This document shows positions 35,666 to 50,102 of a stretch of DNA of 64,000 bases, piece after piece (the first letter of the stretch is position 1; each line of letters opens with the position of its first letter). Under the pieces are notes generated by a model, which was not told where the DNA came from, searched no databases, and was given only the letters and a program-made list of their open reading frames with translations. The stretch lies in assembly GCF_020382885.2 (NCBI RefSeq), contig NC_058516.1, positions 7,231,426 to 7,295,425 on the forward strand, given 5' to 3'. The stretch comes from Scatophagus argus (Eukaryota > Chordata > Actinopteri > Scatophagidae). A program made the position numbers and the translations under genes.

Positions 35666-38600
35666 ATCACGGCTTTGTGTATAGTAACTCACTAAATGAG
35701 TCTTCTCAGTCAGACCACATTTGGGTCCCCTTCATTACTATCTCATCCTCATCACATTATTGTACACCAAACAGCTTCAGGCTGCATCAGCATCAATGCC
35801 TTGATGAGTGGCGACAGTGATCAGAGTGCTGCGTCTGAACACACACACACACACACACACACCTAACCTCAGCAGTGATATGAGCAGTGACAGTCATTGC
35901 TGTGAACTGTCTAATGAAGTGCAGCGTCTTTTCTCCATATTTAATGTGTCAGCTGCTTGTGTGTCATTGTGGGACTAAACTGTGATGACTCTCAATGAGG
36001 AGTCCTGGTACAGTCCGTTCAGCAGTGCTGCACTGACACCCTGAGGCCTCTGTGTCACTCCTCCAGTACAAGTCAATGAAGTCACAGAACAGTTCACAGC
36101 TAGTGGCTGGTCGAAAAAGTTTCCATTAACATAATTCCGTCTTTAAGTTTTTTGAAAATGCAGGAAAATATATGCAATTTAGAATAATTTATAAGCCAGT
36201 ATCACTTAACATTTCATTTAAAAACAATTATTTTGTATTCTTGGGGTGCAATAAACTGGTACATGCATCAAATTCACTCTGAACTGATGAAACAAATTAA
36301 TTTAAAGGCAATAAGCGGCCTTATCAACATTTTACAGTCTGCAGTACGTTGGCTCAGTGAGATATCATTTCCAGCTTCCTGGGGGAATATGCCACTGTTC
36401 ATTTAATCTGTGGCTCCCTGCAACACTTCCCTCAAAGAGGCGGAAAACAAAGGGGGCTGAGAGAAAGGAAAACACAACTCATATTTCATTAAATCAGTGG
36501 GAAACCAGAAAGCAATCAATGCAGAACACGACTTTGCCATTTTCTTATCCACTGACTCAGAAATGGAGGGATAGAGATCTTGTAATTTGAAAGCTTAATA
36601 ATAATTCTGTGTGAGTGACAGCTGCTGCAGTTTTGTGCACATAAAAATTAATCCACACGTGTGGAAAAGTGCACTTGCATCAATACTGTGTCAAAGCCCA
36701 TTATTCATTACCAATTTCTTGACATTCAAAGTGTGTAAAACACACTGTCTTATTGATTAAAAGTCACAACAGTGTAAAGAAGCAGCTCCTCGAAGCAGAA
36801 TCTATATTTTTTTGACTGGAAGTGGTTAAAATTAGGAGATAATTAAACATAAGAGGTTTTCCTTTGGGTGGCACAGTGGGAGCTTAAGTATAATACCAAG
36901 TGATAGCAAGATAAAAGCACAGCAATATTTTTGTGAAAAGCTGGAGGTGGAATTATATCAACTGAAATGGGAGAAAGAACATTTAAGTCCCTACGTTTTA
37001 GCTTTTATGCTTTTTGTGCACCAATTTTCTTCAAAATCTAAGCCATAATAAAATTCAAGCACATCAATCCAGAATGATGGAACAGTAATGCTGTATATAT
37101 TCATTATATTTAAAAGACATCTCTGCTTTGCAGCACCCACTGAGTGTCACAGGATGTGACAGCAGGCTGTGGAGACCACTGTGCTCTGCAGTGACTTCCT
37201 GTCCACTCGCATCAACAGCATTGTTCCCTACAGCGGCCTGTCACTATTCCGCCTTTAACCACCTGCTCAGGGGGGGAATAAAGCAGCTATGGCAACACCT
37301 GCCCACATCTGGTGCCTCTGCTGCCACCCAGTCACTATTTTTATGGGTCATAAGATGATGGGTGGTCATTTTTCTGATAGGAGGATCCGAAATACTGACA
37401 AGCCGCTGAAGTGCAGCAGGCGTTGTAGTCGGAGGACTTAGCGTAGCTGCATGTGCGTCTGTATCATTCCATTATCCATGTGAACTTCATACGGTGATAA
37501 AGGTGACGACTACATTGTGTTGTCAGACGTTCCGAGTACCTTGTCTTAATTCTGTGTACTAAAATATCGAACACCTGGGACCATAAATATTCTCTTCCAT
37601 TAGACACAAAACTCTGTTGCCTGATAAGCCTCTTGTTTATGTGTCAGAACTGCAGTGCGTGACGGTGATTACATTTCAGTACTTATCTCTGTCATCGTCA
37701 CAGTTGGGGTCCACATTTATCAGAAGATTAAATTAATTCAAATGTGAACTGATCTAACTGCGGAGAGATCAGTCTGCTGTGCTGTCACACACACACAGAC
37801 ACGCCGAGAATCAGATGCTGGGTGATAAAAAGCAGAACATGAACTGACTTACTTGGTAATGAACTGAGACATACTGAGTGTTGAATCTATCAGGTCAGGC
37901 TTAATCTGCAGTAAATGTTAAAATCTTGCAAATATGTGAATAAAAACAGAGCGAGAGAAAAATAAAACATCTCTATATATGTACTTTTTCTATTTCAATT
38001 TGTATTTATGTGGTTTATATACTGTAATATCCACAGCATGAAACTTGAAACTGGAACTGAAACTCTGATGTTTTATGATATTTTTTTGTCAAAAGACTCG
38101 CAGTAAAGTGGCAGCAGACGACTCCTTTTTAAACTCAGCTGGGAATTAAAGCATTAACGTAACTACTTATGTAGCAAGGTGTCTTGAATTTTTTTCATTT
38201 CAATATTGAGTGGAAATAATACCTCCCACCCTGTCTCAGACGTTCTTAACAAACATAAAATGCTGCCAGTGTTTAGAGAGTGGGTTTCAGTATTTGTCTA
38301 AACAAACTGTGGAGATTTTGGTGCATACTTACGCTGCTAAAAGTAGAACTTGGACCAACACACTCATCTCTCTCTAAAAGTTTTGTGCAGACAAAGTTAA
38401 GAAAATCAAGGTCCACAGTTAAAATCAGCAGTTTGCAGTCAGACGTACGCCAAGAGACAAATCGAATTTCTATTCATTCAATCTATGAATGCTGTGAAGA
38501 ATTTTTCATTCCCTTTGTAATATTATTTGGAAATCAAGCAGAAGCGGGCAAGGAACAATACACCGTCTGATCTCTGAGAATCATAAAACTCCCAGGCAAA

Positions 38601-41600
38601 CATTGCCAGAGTATATTTAATTTAAAACTTTTCCATTTGCAGAATGTGAGTGGAAACACAGATGTAAGAGTTTCAGAGGCAGGTGAACCACGAGAGGAGG
38701 TGGAAAAGAGACAGAAACAGGAAAAAGTCCATGGGTACTTGTATTTAAAAAAGAACTGGTGATATATTTGAAGAGTTAGCACCTGTTTTTTTTACCGCTG
38801 TGTTATTGCGATGTAGAAGGCAGTTTATGCTGTACAACCTAAAGCACAAATCAGAGGCAGATGTCAACCAATGCATATTTGCTCGTCAAGCTTCACACGT
38901 CTTGAGCTTCTGGCTGCACCCTCAGTAAATATCACAACAGCAAGAAAGTGAGCAACTGGGAATTTCAGATTCTGCAATTTCACACATTTGAAAAAGAAAT
39001 TCACAAAATCTCATTTCCAACTTTAATTTGCTTCATAATGCGGAACTCCCTGGAGATGAAAGTAGATGAAACGGAGCCAAACCAGATGTGCAGCAATGAA
39101 GTATGAAACTAGAAGATTAAATTTCCTCTTGAACTTGCACAGCAGCAAATTACTTATAAAGCTTTAATGCTTTATTAAAGTAGAATCTCTTCAAAAAACA
39201 CTTCTGAACTCATTTAGAAGCTCAGTTGCAATTACATTTAGCTAAGAAATCAGTGTATACCTTGTTTGCACTTGCACTTCAATGCTGAAGGTAGTATGAA
39301 TTTTGTTTTATTTATACTATATGTACAGTTACCTGTGCTGTGACTGAAATCACATGATACTGTGCTTAGATTTCATGTTACAGGACCAGTTCTTGCTTTG
39401 ACAGTCTGGCTGTTTGCCATCACCACAGGACCCATTGAAGAAAGAGGAAAAGGAGCTAATGAAAGCTAGACACCCTCCTTCATATAATGAGTCTGCCTAC
39501 AGCAAGGGTAGCTTGTTATTTAGCTACTTAATAAGCTTGTATTTCTGGTGGAATACAAAAACGAGAGCACAATGTGCTCTTCGGGTGATGAATTGAAGTT
39601 ACATATGTCTTAAATTGCTAACAGGAAAATAACCAACTATGGGTGTTATTTAAAAAGGGGTAAAAACTTCATTTGTCAGTGTTTGCAGCCTTAACAGGTC
39701 ACCTTGCAAAATTGGACTCCCAGATGCCAGAGGCTTCATGCTGTTTCCACAGTTTTATCTTCTTTTGAATGACAGAAAACATATACACAATAGCTGCCTA
39801 TATCCTGATGATTTCAACTAACGTTATACTCTAGTCCTGTCACAAGAGCAGTATGTCGAGAATGTGTTTGGGTGTCTACAACATCTAAGTGGCTCCTGGG
39901 AGCTTCTAGAGCATGGACTTTTTTTTATTGATCAGAAATCTGCAGATAACACTGACAGCAGCGACGTGGCACAGCACATTGCATCTTCTCTGTGGATCTC
40001 CTCTCCAGTTTGTCAGAGGCATTTCTTTTCTGTAGAACATACCTGGGCCAATGATGAGTTTGTTATCAAAAGATAAGTCGCTTTTGTTGTAGGCAGGTCG
40101 GCTGCACAGCAGGATATTTGCCAGCACAGAGACAGCAGTCTGCTTCCTCTGCAGAGCTGCTGAGGGAATGAGCGCTCGGCCTTACACAGCAGTAGGAAAC
40201 AAAGCTAAAATGTCCTAACATTTAAGGCAAAAGCAGTTTAAAGGTCCTGTATGATCAGATGATTAGGTGGCTACTGATGGGTACATTTCTGTTTGCTTTT
40301 ACTTTTCCTTTTTTATCATCACAAAGGTTTTTTTTAAATACATCTATGCATGAGTATCTTATCCCTTCATGTATAAAAACTCCAGATGCCAAAACACTGG
40401 AGGTGAAAAGCACCAAAACATGTAAATCTGTAAGATGCTTAACTCCCACACAGCACCTGTTCTTTCTGACTGTGACTCAACCAATCTGCTGGCTTCGTAA
40501 CACAGATTAACATCCTCTGTATGTATTTCTGAGGACTCCTAAAGGTATGTATGACTGACACAAACACACACGTGTGCGCAAACCCACTCTCTCTTAGTGA
40601 ATCCCGATTGGTTTGTCTTCCAGAACACAAGCCACGGTGACAACTATGGAGTGACGTGCAGTTTGGTTTTGTATCTTCTGCCTGGAACAGAAAAGCTCAC
40701 CATTTTACTGCCCAAAACTACTAAACATACAAAACAAATGAAGACCACAAAGAGCCTGAGTCATCTGACTGTGTTTCTTTTATATTATGGGTGATGATAC
40801 TGACAAATCTACAAGCTTTAATTTAGTCCTTTGGTCACAGTGAGTTATAGCATTCTTCACCAGTCTGCCACCATGTGAGAAAATAATCCCATTACTTCTG
40901 CTTCAGTTTTCCACTGATGTCGACTTTTGATCACCTTTTGATTTTAATGTTCTCAGAAACTACAAGGACCAGTATTTTGATTCAACACCAAAACATGTGT
41001 ATCGTGGCTGCAGGCCAAAAGATACCATTTGATTGTAATTATTTACAAAAGTAATGGATCCTTTAATAGGCCTTGTCATCACATTTTTTGTCTGCGTGTC
41101 TTGAAATAATCAAATTAGACCAAAATAAATTCCAAAACATACTACATAACTCCTTGGAGAGATTGGAAGAGAAGATTTGGCAGTCCTGCAGGCTGCAAGC
41201 TGCATGCATCAATAACAAAACATCACATTTACTGTAAATGTTACATCTGGTGCTAATGACTGGATTATGAAACGATGGCTCGCTGTGCGCAGACTTGTGT
41301 GTGGTTCTCAGTCATTTCGTATCTTTTTCTGCAGTAGTAAACCATCACACTAATGTTCTTGTTATTTCCTGCAATGAGAAACACTACTAACTGTCTCTTA
41401 CATGTGGTACAAAAACATAGCACTCAGAGAATATAATTCAAGCTAAATTTTGAACAAAATACTAGATAACTGGCAAAAGAAACTTGTCTAGAAACAAAAA
41501 CAGTAGGTATTCTCATGCACATGAAAATGCAAATACCGACATTTTTTTGTCCTTCCACAATAACCAAAGGGCAAAGTGGGTGCGTGTGCGAGTATCCACA

Positions 41601-44600
41601 TGTGCACAGTGCATGCACTGTGTGCGCGTGAGGAGAGGAGCGCGTCATGTTTACACAATCTGACAAGCAAATCTATAGTGGAAGAAAAATGCTCAGCCAC
41701 TGGAGTAAAAGTCTGCAGCCTTAGAATTTGAAAAGATAAGTCTTCTATAAAATACATCACAGTTATGACATATCTGGGTCTCCACCAGCGTGGAAAAATT
41801 GTCTCATACTTGTACAAGTGAAGTCACAACAACTCGTTGTCATATTTCTGCTCCATGCAGGAGTTACTGAGTCGGTTATGTTCAGGATTTCAGCTTTAAA
41901 TTAGTCAAGCTGTTCCTGCTGTGTCAGAATACACATTATGAGTGATTCCAGACACACACACTTATACACAGCACATTTCTCTATATCTGGTTTATGAAAG
42001 CTTTGGAAATTTTTACTTGAATCCTGTGTTAGCTTTCGCTTTAGTAAAAGTATACATTAAAGGATTTACAACCACCCTGACTTCAAAAATGTAAAGAGCC
42101 CGAACTGAGTTGTGTGTCCACAGTGTAGTGAAAAACACACACACGTGAACAGGATCCTGCACTAGACACTGCTGACATCCGGCTGTTGCTTGGGCAACAG
42201 GATGCGTGTGTTCATGGATCCCTCACAAGGAAAGATAAAACAAGAAACAAGATATAAGAAGGGCAGTTTTAACTTAAGTTCATGGAGGGTCTTTGCTACT
42301 CTGTGAGCTCTCATGTCATCTTTAGTTAATGGTAGGGCCTAGTGGGCTTTAGGATAGGTGCCAGAGACACCGTGACTGTGCAAAACTAACTAACTAAGGT
42401 TAATATTCAGTTATGTCTTTAATTGCATATGAATTGCATGTAGAAACGTGCAATACAAATGTGATTCGTATGGAGACTGGACCAAAGACTAGTGAGGTCA
42501 AATAGAATAGAGGGAAGTACTAACACATTGTTGGTTTTGGTCTTTTGATGGGATTTGTTGATGAAAATGGGATTGTTTCATAATGAACGAATGTCCTCAT
42601 AAAATAGTTAACCTTGCGAGAGAGGCTTCTGCCCTGTTTTAATTGATTTTAAAACACATTCCCTCTGCATTGTCCTGTCCTTTTGCTTATTTAGCTTTGC
42701 TAATGCACACTTTTCCAACATGTCAGCAAGTTTGCTCGTCGCCGCTCTCTACAGTAACTTAAAAGGAGCGTCTGAATTGCGACTTCGCTTGCTAAGCCTC
42801 TGGATAGACACCCACAGCTATCCTCTGGCTTTCACATACATCCACACACACACAAACAGAGAGAGAGGGCCCCCATTCGCCTTAACAGTGAGTAGGAAGC
42901 TTGAGGAAAACACACAGGAGATAATAACTAACGTGTCAAATCTGGAGTGAGATCAAAGCGGCCCAGCTGACAAGAAACCTTCTTACCAACACAGCAGCAG
43001 CAGCAGTTAGCAGGAGGGGGGAATTAACATGTTATGCAATGTGTTGGCTGTCATATTGACGCTCAAAACAACCTCAAAAGTTCTCAGTGAAATGTTACCA
43101 TTAGCCTTGCATTGAACCCAACAACCTTAAAATCCTTCCATATATGTAATTCAGCATTGTCCAAACAAAGACCAAATGTATGTCTGCATCTTTATTACCA
43201 AATGCCATTTACAGTCGTGCAAGAGTTTGGTATTAATTGATATTCCATGGTTGCACAGAGGGACCCCTAAAAGAAATGAATGTTTTTCGGTTTGTTTTCC
43301 GCAACTGAAGACTAATTGTGTTTTCATCAGAGGCGAGGGAAGAGCCTGGGAGCACCTGCAGCATTTTTTAATTAGTCATTTTTCTGAGGCACTATTAAAG
43401 CGACTAATCTATGGAGAGATTCTGGAGTCTCTTGGTGTTTAGCTCCTCACTCCCACATGGGTTTTCTAAAGAGAAACTCAGGACAGTGAAGTAAAAATAA
43501 AAACAGGAAGAGGGATGGAGGAAGAAAAGCATACCAGATAGTTTTCTTTTCTTCACTTTGGCACACATCACATCAGTCCCACTTCATCTGAATAAAGTTT
43601 TTGTGCAACAGTTTCAAGTGTACCCTTGAAAATTAAAGCAAGGGTGAGTATCTCATATGCCTCAGCTACTTCTAACTTTTTCCAGAAAGTCTCTAAAGAA
43701 AGGAGGGGACCTTGCATCTGACACTGTCTCCAGATTATCCCTTGAAGGCATTGTTGATGAGGATGAGCTAAGTAAAGACAAGTAATGTGAGGAGCAGTGT
43801 ATCAAAATACCACCAGATGTTTTGGCCTAATTTTTGTACAGTAGAGATGCGCATTCATTTACAATGAATGGTAACAGATGATAGTATCGTTGTGTATGAA
43901 TGGGGCTTGATCTAAAGGCTCAGTTATTTACAAGCAAGGCAAGGTTGACCACTTTAGGTTGTATAAATAATGTTACGACCTGGGCTCAGAACACGACAAA
44001 ACATTATCGATAAACACAGTCTTGTTTGAAAATGAGGCATTCTGTTTTCAGCTAACAGGATGTTGAGAGAGACCAGCCCCCCTCTCCTCTCTGTTTTTCT
44101 ATTTCTTCTTCTTCTTCCTCTGTTTCCCCATTTGAACTCTGCCAGTTTTGGTCCCAGCTGAGAGGAAGGAAAGACGAGTGGAGAGCGGAGGAGGAGGAGG
44201 AGGATAGGAGGGATGGTGGAAGGGAGGACACTTCCTGTGAAACCTCCAGCAGTTAAGGATCTGAGATGAAATGAGCTTCTTCACCCAGCAGAAACACTTC
44301 CGCAAAGCCCCATTACTCAGATGGTCAAAGTGTAAAGAACCGCATTCTGCACCAAGGGTCTCAGATACAGTTTGTAGGAGACTGTCCTGGTGAGTAATGA
44401 GAAAAAGACTCCAAAGTCATCCATGCTAACACTTTACAGATACTAGGAAGAAAGAGAAAATGCACTATCGATGGTGGCAGCCCTTATAATCACCAATAAT
44501 ACCAGTTAATGTGTGACAGTCAGTTGTGAGCAGAAACTGATTAAACTCATGGTGCTCTTTTGAGCTAACACTTATTCCAAACAAGTGATGAGTCAGATAT

Positions 44601-47600
44601 TTCTGTCATTATATAAATGGTATGTATTTATTTTCCCCAGTGATCCATAATAATATTGATCAAACGCTTCAGCAAAAGATAACACAAGACCGGGCAGGAT
44701 GTGGTCCAACTACTGTCATCTGATACAGGAGACTGGTTGGAGGAAATAGCTGTATCGATTCCTGCGTGTGTGTGTGTGTGTGCACATACACGTGTGTATA
44801 CTATATGTGGTTATGGAGTATAAACGGTAGTTAGTGTAAGTTAATACTGAGCCTAACTTTGTGCCAAGGTTTTCAGATTAAGTATGCACAGAAAAAAAAT
44901 CCTTTTAGATTTAGATGTCATTTATCAAAAGGAAAGATTTTGTTTGCAGCAGCAGCACAGTCTAATATGACATTTCGTAACTTGTCAAAGGCTTCCAGTT
45001 TCACTTCTTCTCCTAAACTTGCTTTGTAATCAAAATATGATGAAGCTGTCTTTATCTAAAAATAAATGAGAAGGAAAATAATTGTTGCAAATGCTGTTTC
45101 TGGTTCTGTTACTGCTATGTAAAAATGTGAGAATAAAAACCCATCCTGCGGCTTTTCTGTTTGATATCTATTTAATTTGATGCATTTGAGAGCAGGTCAC
45201 ACAAGTCACTCAAGACACTGCTAAGGCCAGTTTTCAGCGTGGACTCGTGGATCAGTGCTGAATGTGAGATGATTTTTTTTTTTTTTAAATCTATTCCGCA
45301 AAGTCATGTATCAGTGCTGCCCATGTGCCAAATGCTTTACATGGATCAATGCAAAGTCAACATGGATGACTGCTGGGTTACATGGTCTGCTTTGATTCAT
45401 TATTAATAATGCTGAGGTACTGCTTTTTAGTGTGTTTTAAATGTGTGTGTGTGTGCGTGAGAGAGAGAGAGAGATATTCCTCAGAGGTATTTTTTGTGCA
45501 CACAGCAAATTACTGGCAGTAGCAATGAAAAATGGTCTTTGGCAAATTTCCTGGAGAAAGTTTTAAGTGTCATCATTTTGGCTTGTTATTAATGAAGTTG
45601 TGGATTAACATCCCTCTTCAGAAAAACCTGGAGTGAAATCAAAACTCCCCCTATGCTCAATCACACAAAGAGAGAATTGCCAAAAGAAATCTTTATGCAG
45701 TCAAATGCAAGCAAGTGAATCGGTCCTTCAGGTAAACAATGATCAGCTCTCTGCAGATGCCTACTGCACACACAGTTTTCAGTGATAACAGTGGCAGATT
45801 TACCATCAAAATTCAGCATCATTTCATCAACAATGGGTCTTCTCATTTCTAACCCAAAGGCAGATTTTATTAGTCACAAGAGTTTGCAAAAACCTCACCC
45901 TCCACTGGACCTAGTAATGCTTCCACTAAAATGTTTACTTGATAAAATAAGGATTAAATTACATGTCCCAGGCACATATGATTAGTTTCAACTGCCAGTC
46001 AGGCAGGGGAAGGAAATAAAGGACAGACTTTGTCCTTGTGGTGCAGTGTGCAGCCATTTAGCCCTACAGTATCATAAATAAGAATATAAAATAAATAAGA
46101 ATGTGATTTAAGTGTTATCTATCCTAGTGTAATCCTGGTTGGATGAGGACTAACTGATGTGTTTGGTTAGCGTGAAAAAACTTTGATCCTTTAATGGAAA
46201 GGGACGAATAAAAACACAAGAAAGTGATTTTCTTTGTCTCGCACCGTTTTTGGAATACAGCAAATGACATCATTCACTCAGCAACACAAGGTAACAACAC
46301 AAAAAGGCATTTCTAATTTAATGGGACCATTGAGAGATCTCTTAAGGGACCTCTTTGAATGTCTCACATTAAAGCAGCAGAAGCCAATTTCACATACTGG
46401 CAGCAGCAAATGGAAGTGAGAGATAAGTGTTTGAAATGTAATGACTTCAGTCACCAGAAAGACATCAATGTGACTCCAGCAAACAGTACTAAAGCTCATG
46501 TTGACCAATGCAGCACTAAAGCACAAGTTGGGGCAAAATGTCTAATGTTGGTCCAGCCTTCTCAGAATTTCACTTCATTGAATTTTAATGAAAGAAATTT
46601 GTGTATATTTTGAAGATTTTTGGTGCTGTCTCACACTTTGGCGGCAGCCAGAGGAAGCCATTTGAATTTCTGGATCTTCATTACCCAGAAATCATGTAAT
46701 ATTAAGCTGGAAATCTCACATCAAACACCCAGATTTCTTCCTTGTGGCCTTAGGGAGTGAATATGTTGAATTATTTTGCAGCTGGATCGTCCTTTTGGAT
46801 GGAGGAAGTGTTTAACAGTATATTTCATTTTTGAGTTTTCTTTTGTCACTTCTTCTGGGTGGAGACCATTTCCCATCAGTGTCCACATCCATCACTGAAA
46901 TTTAATTACAACAAACATCCAAATTTGTACAGCACTTTTTAAATATGACCTACACATGATCCGGTGTTTTTAAAATACTTGATTAGATGATGCAAGATGT
47001 TCAAAAACGCCTTCGGGATTTTTTTGTTGGGTTATTTCTTAATTTTCCAGATGGTGGGGAAATCCCAAGAGTTTGCCTTGAAATATGCAGAATGACAGTG
47101 GAGGTACAGTGTTCCCCTTGTTTAATTGCGTTTCAGTTTTTTGGCCCCACCTCGCAGGGAGTTTGAGTCATCCATACCCTCGCGGAGATTTAATTGCTTT
47201 TGGCTGTCGAGCACCTCGGGGAGAAAACTGGCAGCTGCACAGGATTCCTGTGTTAGGAGGTACTCATGCACACTTTCACTGAGCTAAAAGGCTCTATTAC
47301 TCGCATCATACCCAGAAAAAGTAGATTTTCAAATAAAGTGCATCATGGACAAACCAATCAGAATGTGCCGTAAGGCAACTAGTATCTCCTTATTCACATA
47401 GGAGTGTCAAATGTGTTAATTTTCATGAATTAAAGTGTGCAGTCAAACCCTGCCTGTTCTTTACTGTATTCACCTGCAAATTAACAAGACAATTGTGCTA
47501 TACGTAACCCATCATGATTACATAGCATAAAAGCTATGTGTCCTTATGTTGCTTACAAAGTGAAAACAAATGCCATCTTACTCACAAATTGACTTTTTTC

Positions 47601-48560
47601 TCCCATGAATGGCCACTTCAAAAGAGACTGTTGTTCTCCTTTGTGTGTCCATGATAGAAAAGAGCCTTGATTTTTCCTTTTTCAATGTCTATCCAACTCT
47701 TTTCTGCACCAATGCTGCTCATCAGAAGTATCTCCCCCAATACACAAAAGAAGTTTTCCTATTTCACCTTGGTACGTATGAGCACATTTGTTAAAAACAA
47801 ACTTTAATGGTTTGGTGAATAGAAAGCGACGATGCACTCCGGTTTACCCCTGAACCCAGGAAGCTGCAGGCTTCTCTCTGGCAGCGTGCATGTGGATGCT
47901 TCTAATAAGGTTTCTAATAATAGTGTTGCTATAGCTTTTTCCATCTGTGATCCATCCTCAATCTTTGGCTTTGCTCAGAGATGACTGATAGGTGAAGAGT
48001 CAGAAGGCTGCACACGGCTGATAAGCCAAGTCTGCACAACCTTATGGACTCACCTCTAATCTCCACTCAGTTTGATTCCAGAGGTTCACATGGCTGCAGG
48101 TGTGTGTTTGTATGTGTGTGTTTGTGTGTGTGTCTTGGGCCACCTAACATTGACAGACTCTTTTTAACCAGGCTGAAGAGATATTATCTGGCTGGCTTTA
48201 AAGTGGAAGCCCATAAACAGAGCTAGTGGGTGTACACTTTCAGCATTCAAACTGTTATATATTTAAAATGCAGCGGCTTCAGAAAAAAAAAATCCTTAGT
48301 CAAAGTGGTAAGTTGCATTTGCATGAGTCCTACTCAAGGAACAGACCAATGCATTTATTGTTAATTAAGTGGTCTGTCTCTATAGCTTCTCAAAGGAGTA
48401 ATTCCACTCAACACCTTCTGTAATAAACATTTGTGGCAGGGCGAGCAAAGCTGTGTTATGTACACATTGTACCTGCTAATAGAAGTCTGTGCTTCCTGCA
48501 AATAGGAAGTGTAAATACTGGACTGTAAAAGCAGTAGCATTAGCTCGTTTTTATTTCAAT
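35666..48560. other. gene desert, central part
   Basis: About 13 kb without a supported gene. Microsatellites: (AC)12 at 35839-35862 and (GT)9 at 44765-44782. Motifs: an RFX X-box-like palindrome at 42185-42198 and an 18-bp palindrome at 41605-41622. Possible but unproven exons lie at 39430-39515 (plus) and 40047-40160 (minus). A polypurine GGA-rich tract lies at 44160-44230. Confidence 0.55.
42185..42198. promoter_or_regulatory. RFX X-box-like palindrome
   Basis: GTTGCTTGGGCAAC fits the RFX half sites GTTGC and GCAAC with a 4-base spacer; the palindrome extends to CTGTTGC/GCAACAG. No nearby gene start is known, so it would be distal if functional. Confidence 0.35.
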
Positions 48561-48805
48561 GGCTTCAGTTTTTCCCATGTCAGCAAAACCAAGGAGCTGG
48601 TGGTCTACTGGAGGAAGAGGAGGAGACTTCGTGTACATTTTTCATCCAGGGAGAGGAAGAGGAGAGGATGGACTCATACAGGAACCTTGGTCCAAAAACA
48701 ACAATAAACTGGACTGGTCTCATTACACTGACACCCTCTTCAAGGGGGGACAAACTCTTCTTCCTGAGGATACTCAGATCCTTCAGTGTTATTTATCTTG
48801 TACAA
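48560..48805 (+). mobile_element. degraded non-LTR retrotransposon (LINE) RT fragment
   Basis: Two frames carry pieces of the C-terminal part of a LINE reverse transcriptase: SKTKELVVYWRKRRR in one, and NNNKLDWSHYTDTLFKGGQ followed by the nucleotide phrase for a LRxLRSF-like motif in others. This matches the KTKE(L/M)VVDFRR and LDW..NTDALYKKGQ phrases of fish L2/Rex-type elements. Several frameshifts are present, so it is inactive. Confidence 0.6.
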
Positions 48806-50067
48806 AAGTTTTCACGCATTTAAGGTAAGATTAACAATTTGAGAGGAGGAATTCTTAAATTCTGATATAGTCAAATGCCAAGCTCAAAAAAACAGTGTTG
48901 CTATTGAAATAAAACACTTAACACTTAGAGACTGACACGTGATTGGTTCAAATCTGACCTTGGCAGGAGGTTGATCGGCTTTGTAAACAGTTATGCTAAT
49001 GATGATGCATCTCCACCCGCTGCTCCATCAGCACATGAAGGATCCCAGAGGAGTTCTCCTCCTCTTCCTCCCCCCTGCTGAGACACCAGACACTCACAGT
49101 TTAGGGGCGCGTAGAGATGCTACTACTACTCCATTTGCATTCTTATCTGTAATCAAAACTGTTATCTGTACATATGCTTTTAAAGCAGGGTTTAGACTGC
49201 AAACCACAGCTTTGAGAGAGACAGAAAAAGTATCTCTTATTCTCCCTCTCTGTTTCTTGAATCTTTCTGGGTCGACTCGTCACTGTGAGAGCCCTCTCTC
49301 CCCTCTCTCATATTAAAACAATTTGAGAGGCTCTCTGCTGAGCTAATGCATCTGAGTACATTACAGTCCATTAACAAACAGCCGCAGCAGGGACGTAATT
49401 GTGATTTAATAGCCTGAGACAGGAGAAGTACCAAATGGATAAGACAAGTTTGATTAAGAAGATGATCATTAAATGTGAACCAGCTTGAAATGTGCACAAG
49501 CAGCATGTTAAGGTAACATTTAGCTTCATCAAGCTTTATCTGTGTGTTATTTATACACCACTACAAATATTCACAATCAAAATGTTCCTCTAATCTTTTA
49601 AAAGAACAATTTCCTAATTTAGTGTGTTTATTTCTGCACCACACACGTACTTGCACAATGAGCCGGTTTGAGGCAAAAAATTCACTGTGTGACAATAATA
49701 ATCTTTTACTTAATGTACTAACAAAATGAAATCTTTCACGGCTCATCAGAAGAAAACAACATCCATGAGCACAAATAAGATTTATACAGCGCAGCAAAAC
49801 AAACGCACCGCAGGGTTTCAGCAGCACACCAGGAGTGGCTCACAACTGATAAGTGTCTTTGCCTCAGTGCTGAATAAGTGGCACAGTAGGGGGATTGGGT
49901 TTGGAGGTGTGACTGTTGGGGTGTTGATGGGTGGCAGGCATGCCAGGGACCCATCCGGAGCTGATTCATGCTAATCGGGGCAGGTGGGAGTTGTGGGTGC
50001 TTTTTTGTTAATGGTGAAGTAAACACACTCAGCAGGAGGGGGGAGTCACTCTCTGTATGTCTCCCTC

Positions 50068-50069
<2 letters not shown>

Positions 50070-50100
<31 letters not shown>
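50070..50100. repeat. (AC)n microsatellite
   Basis: Uninterrupted tract of 31 bases. Confidence 0.97.
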
Positions 50101-50102
<2 letters not shown>

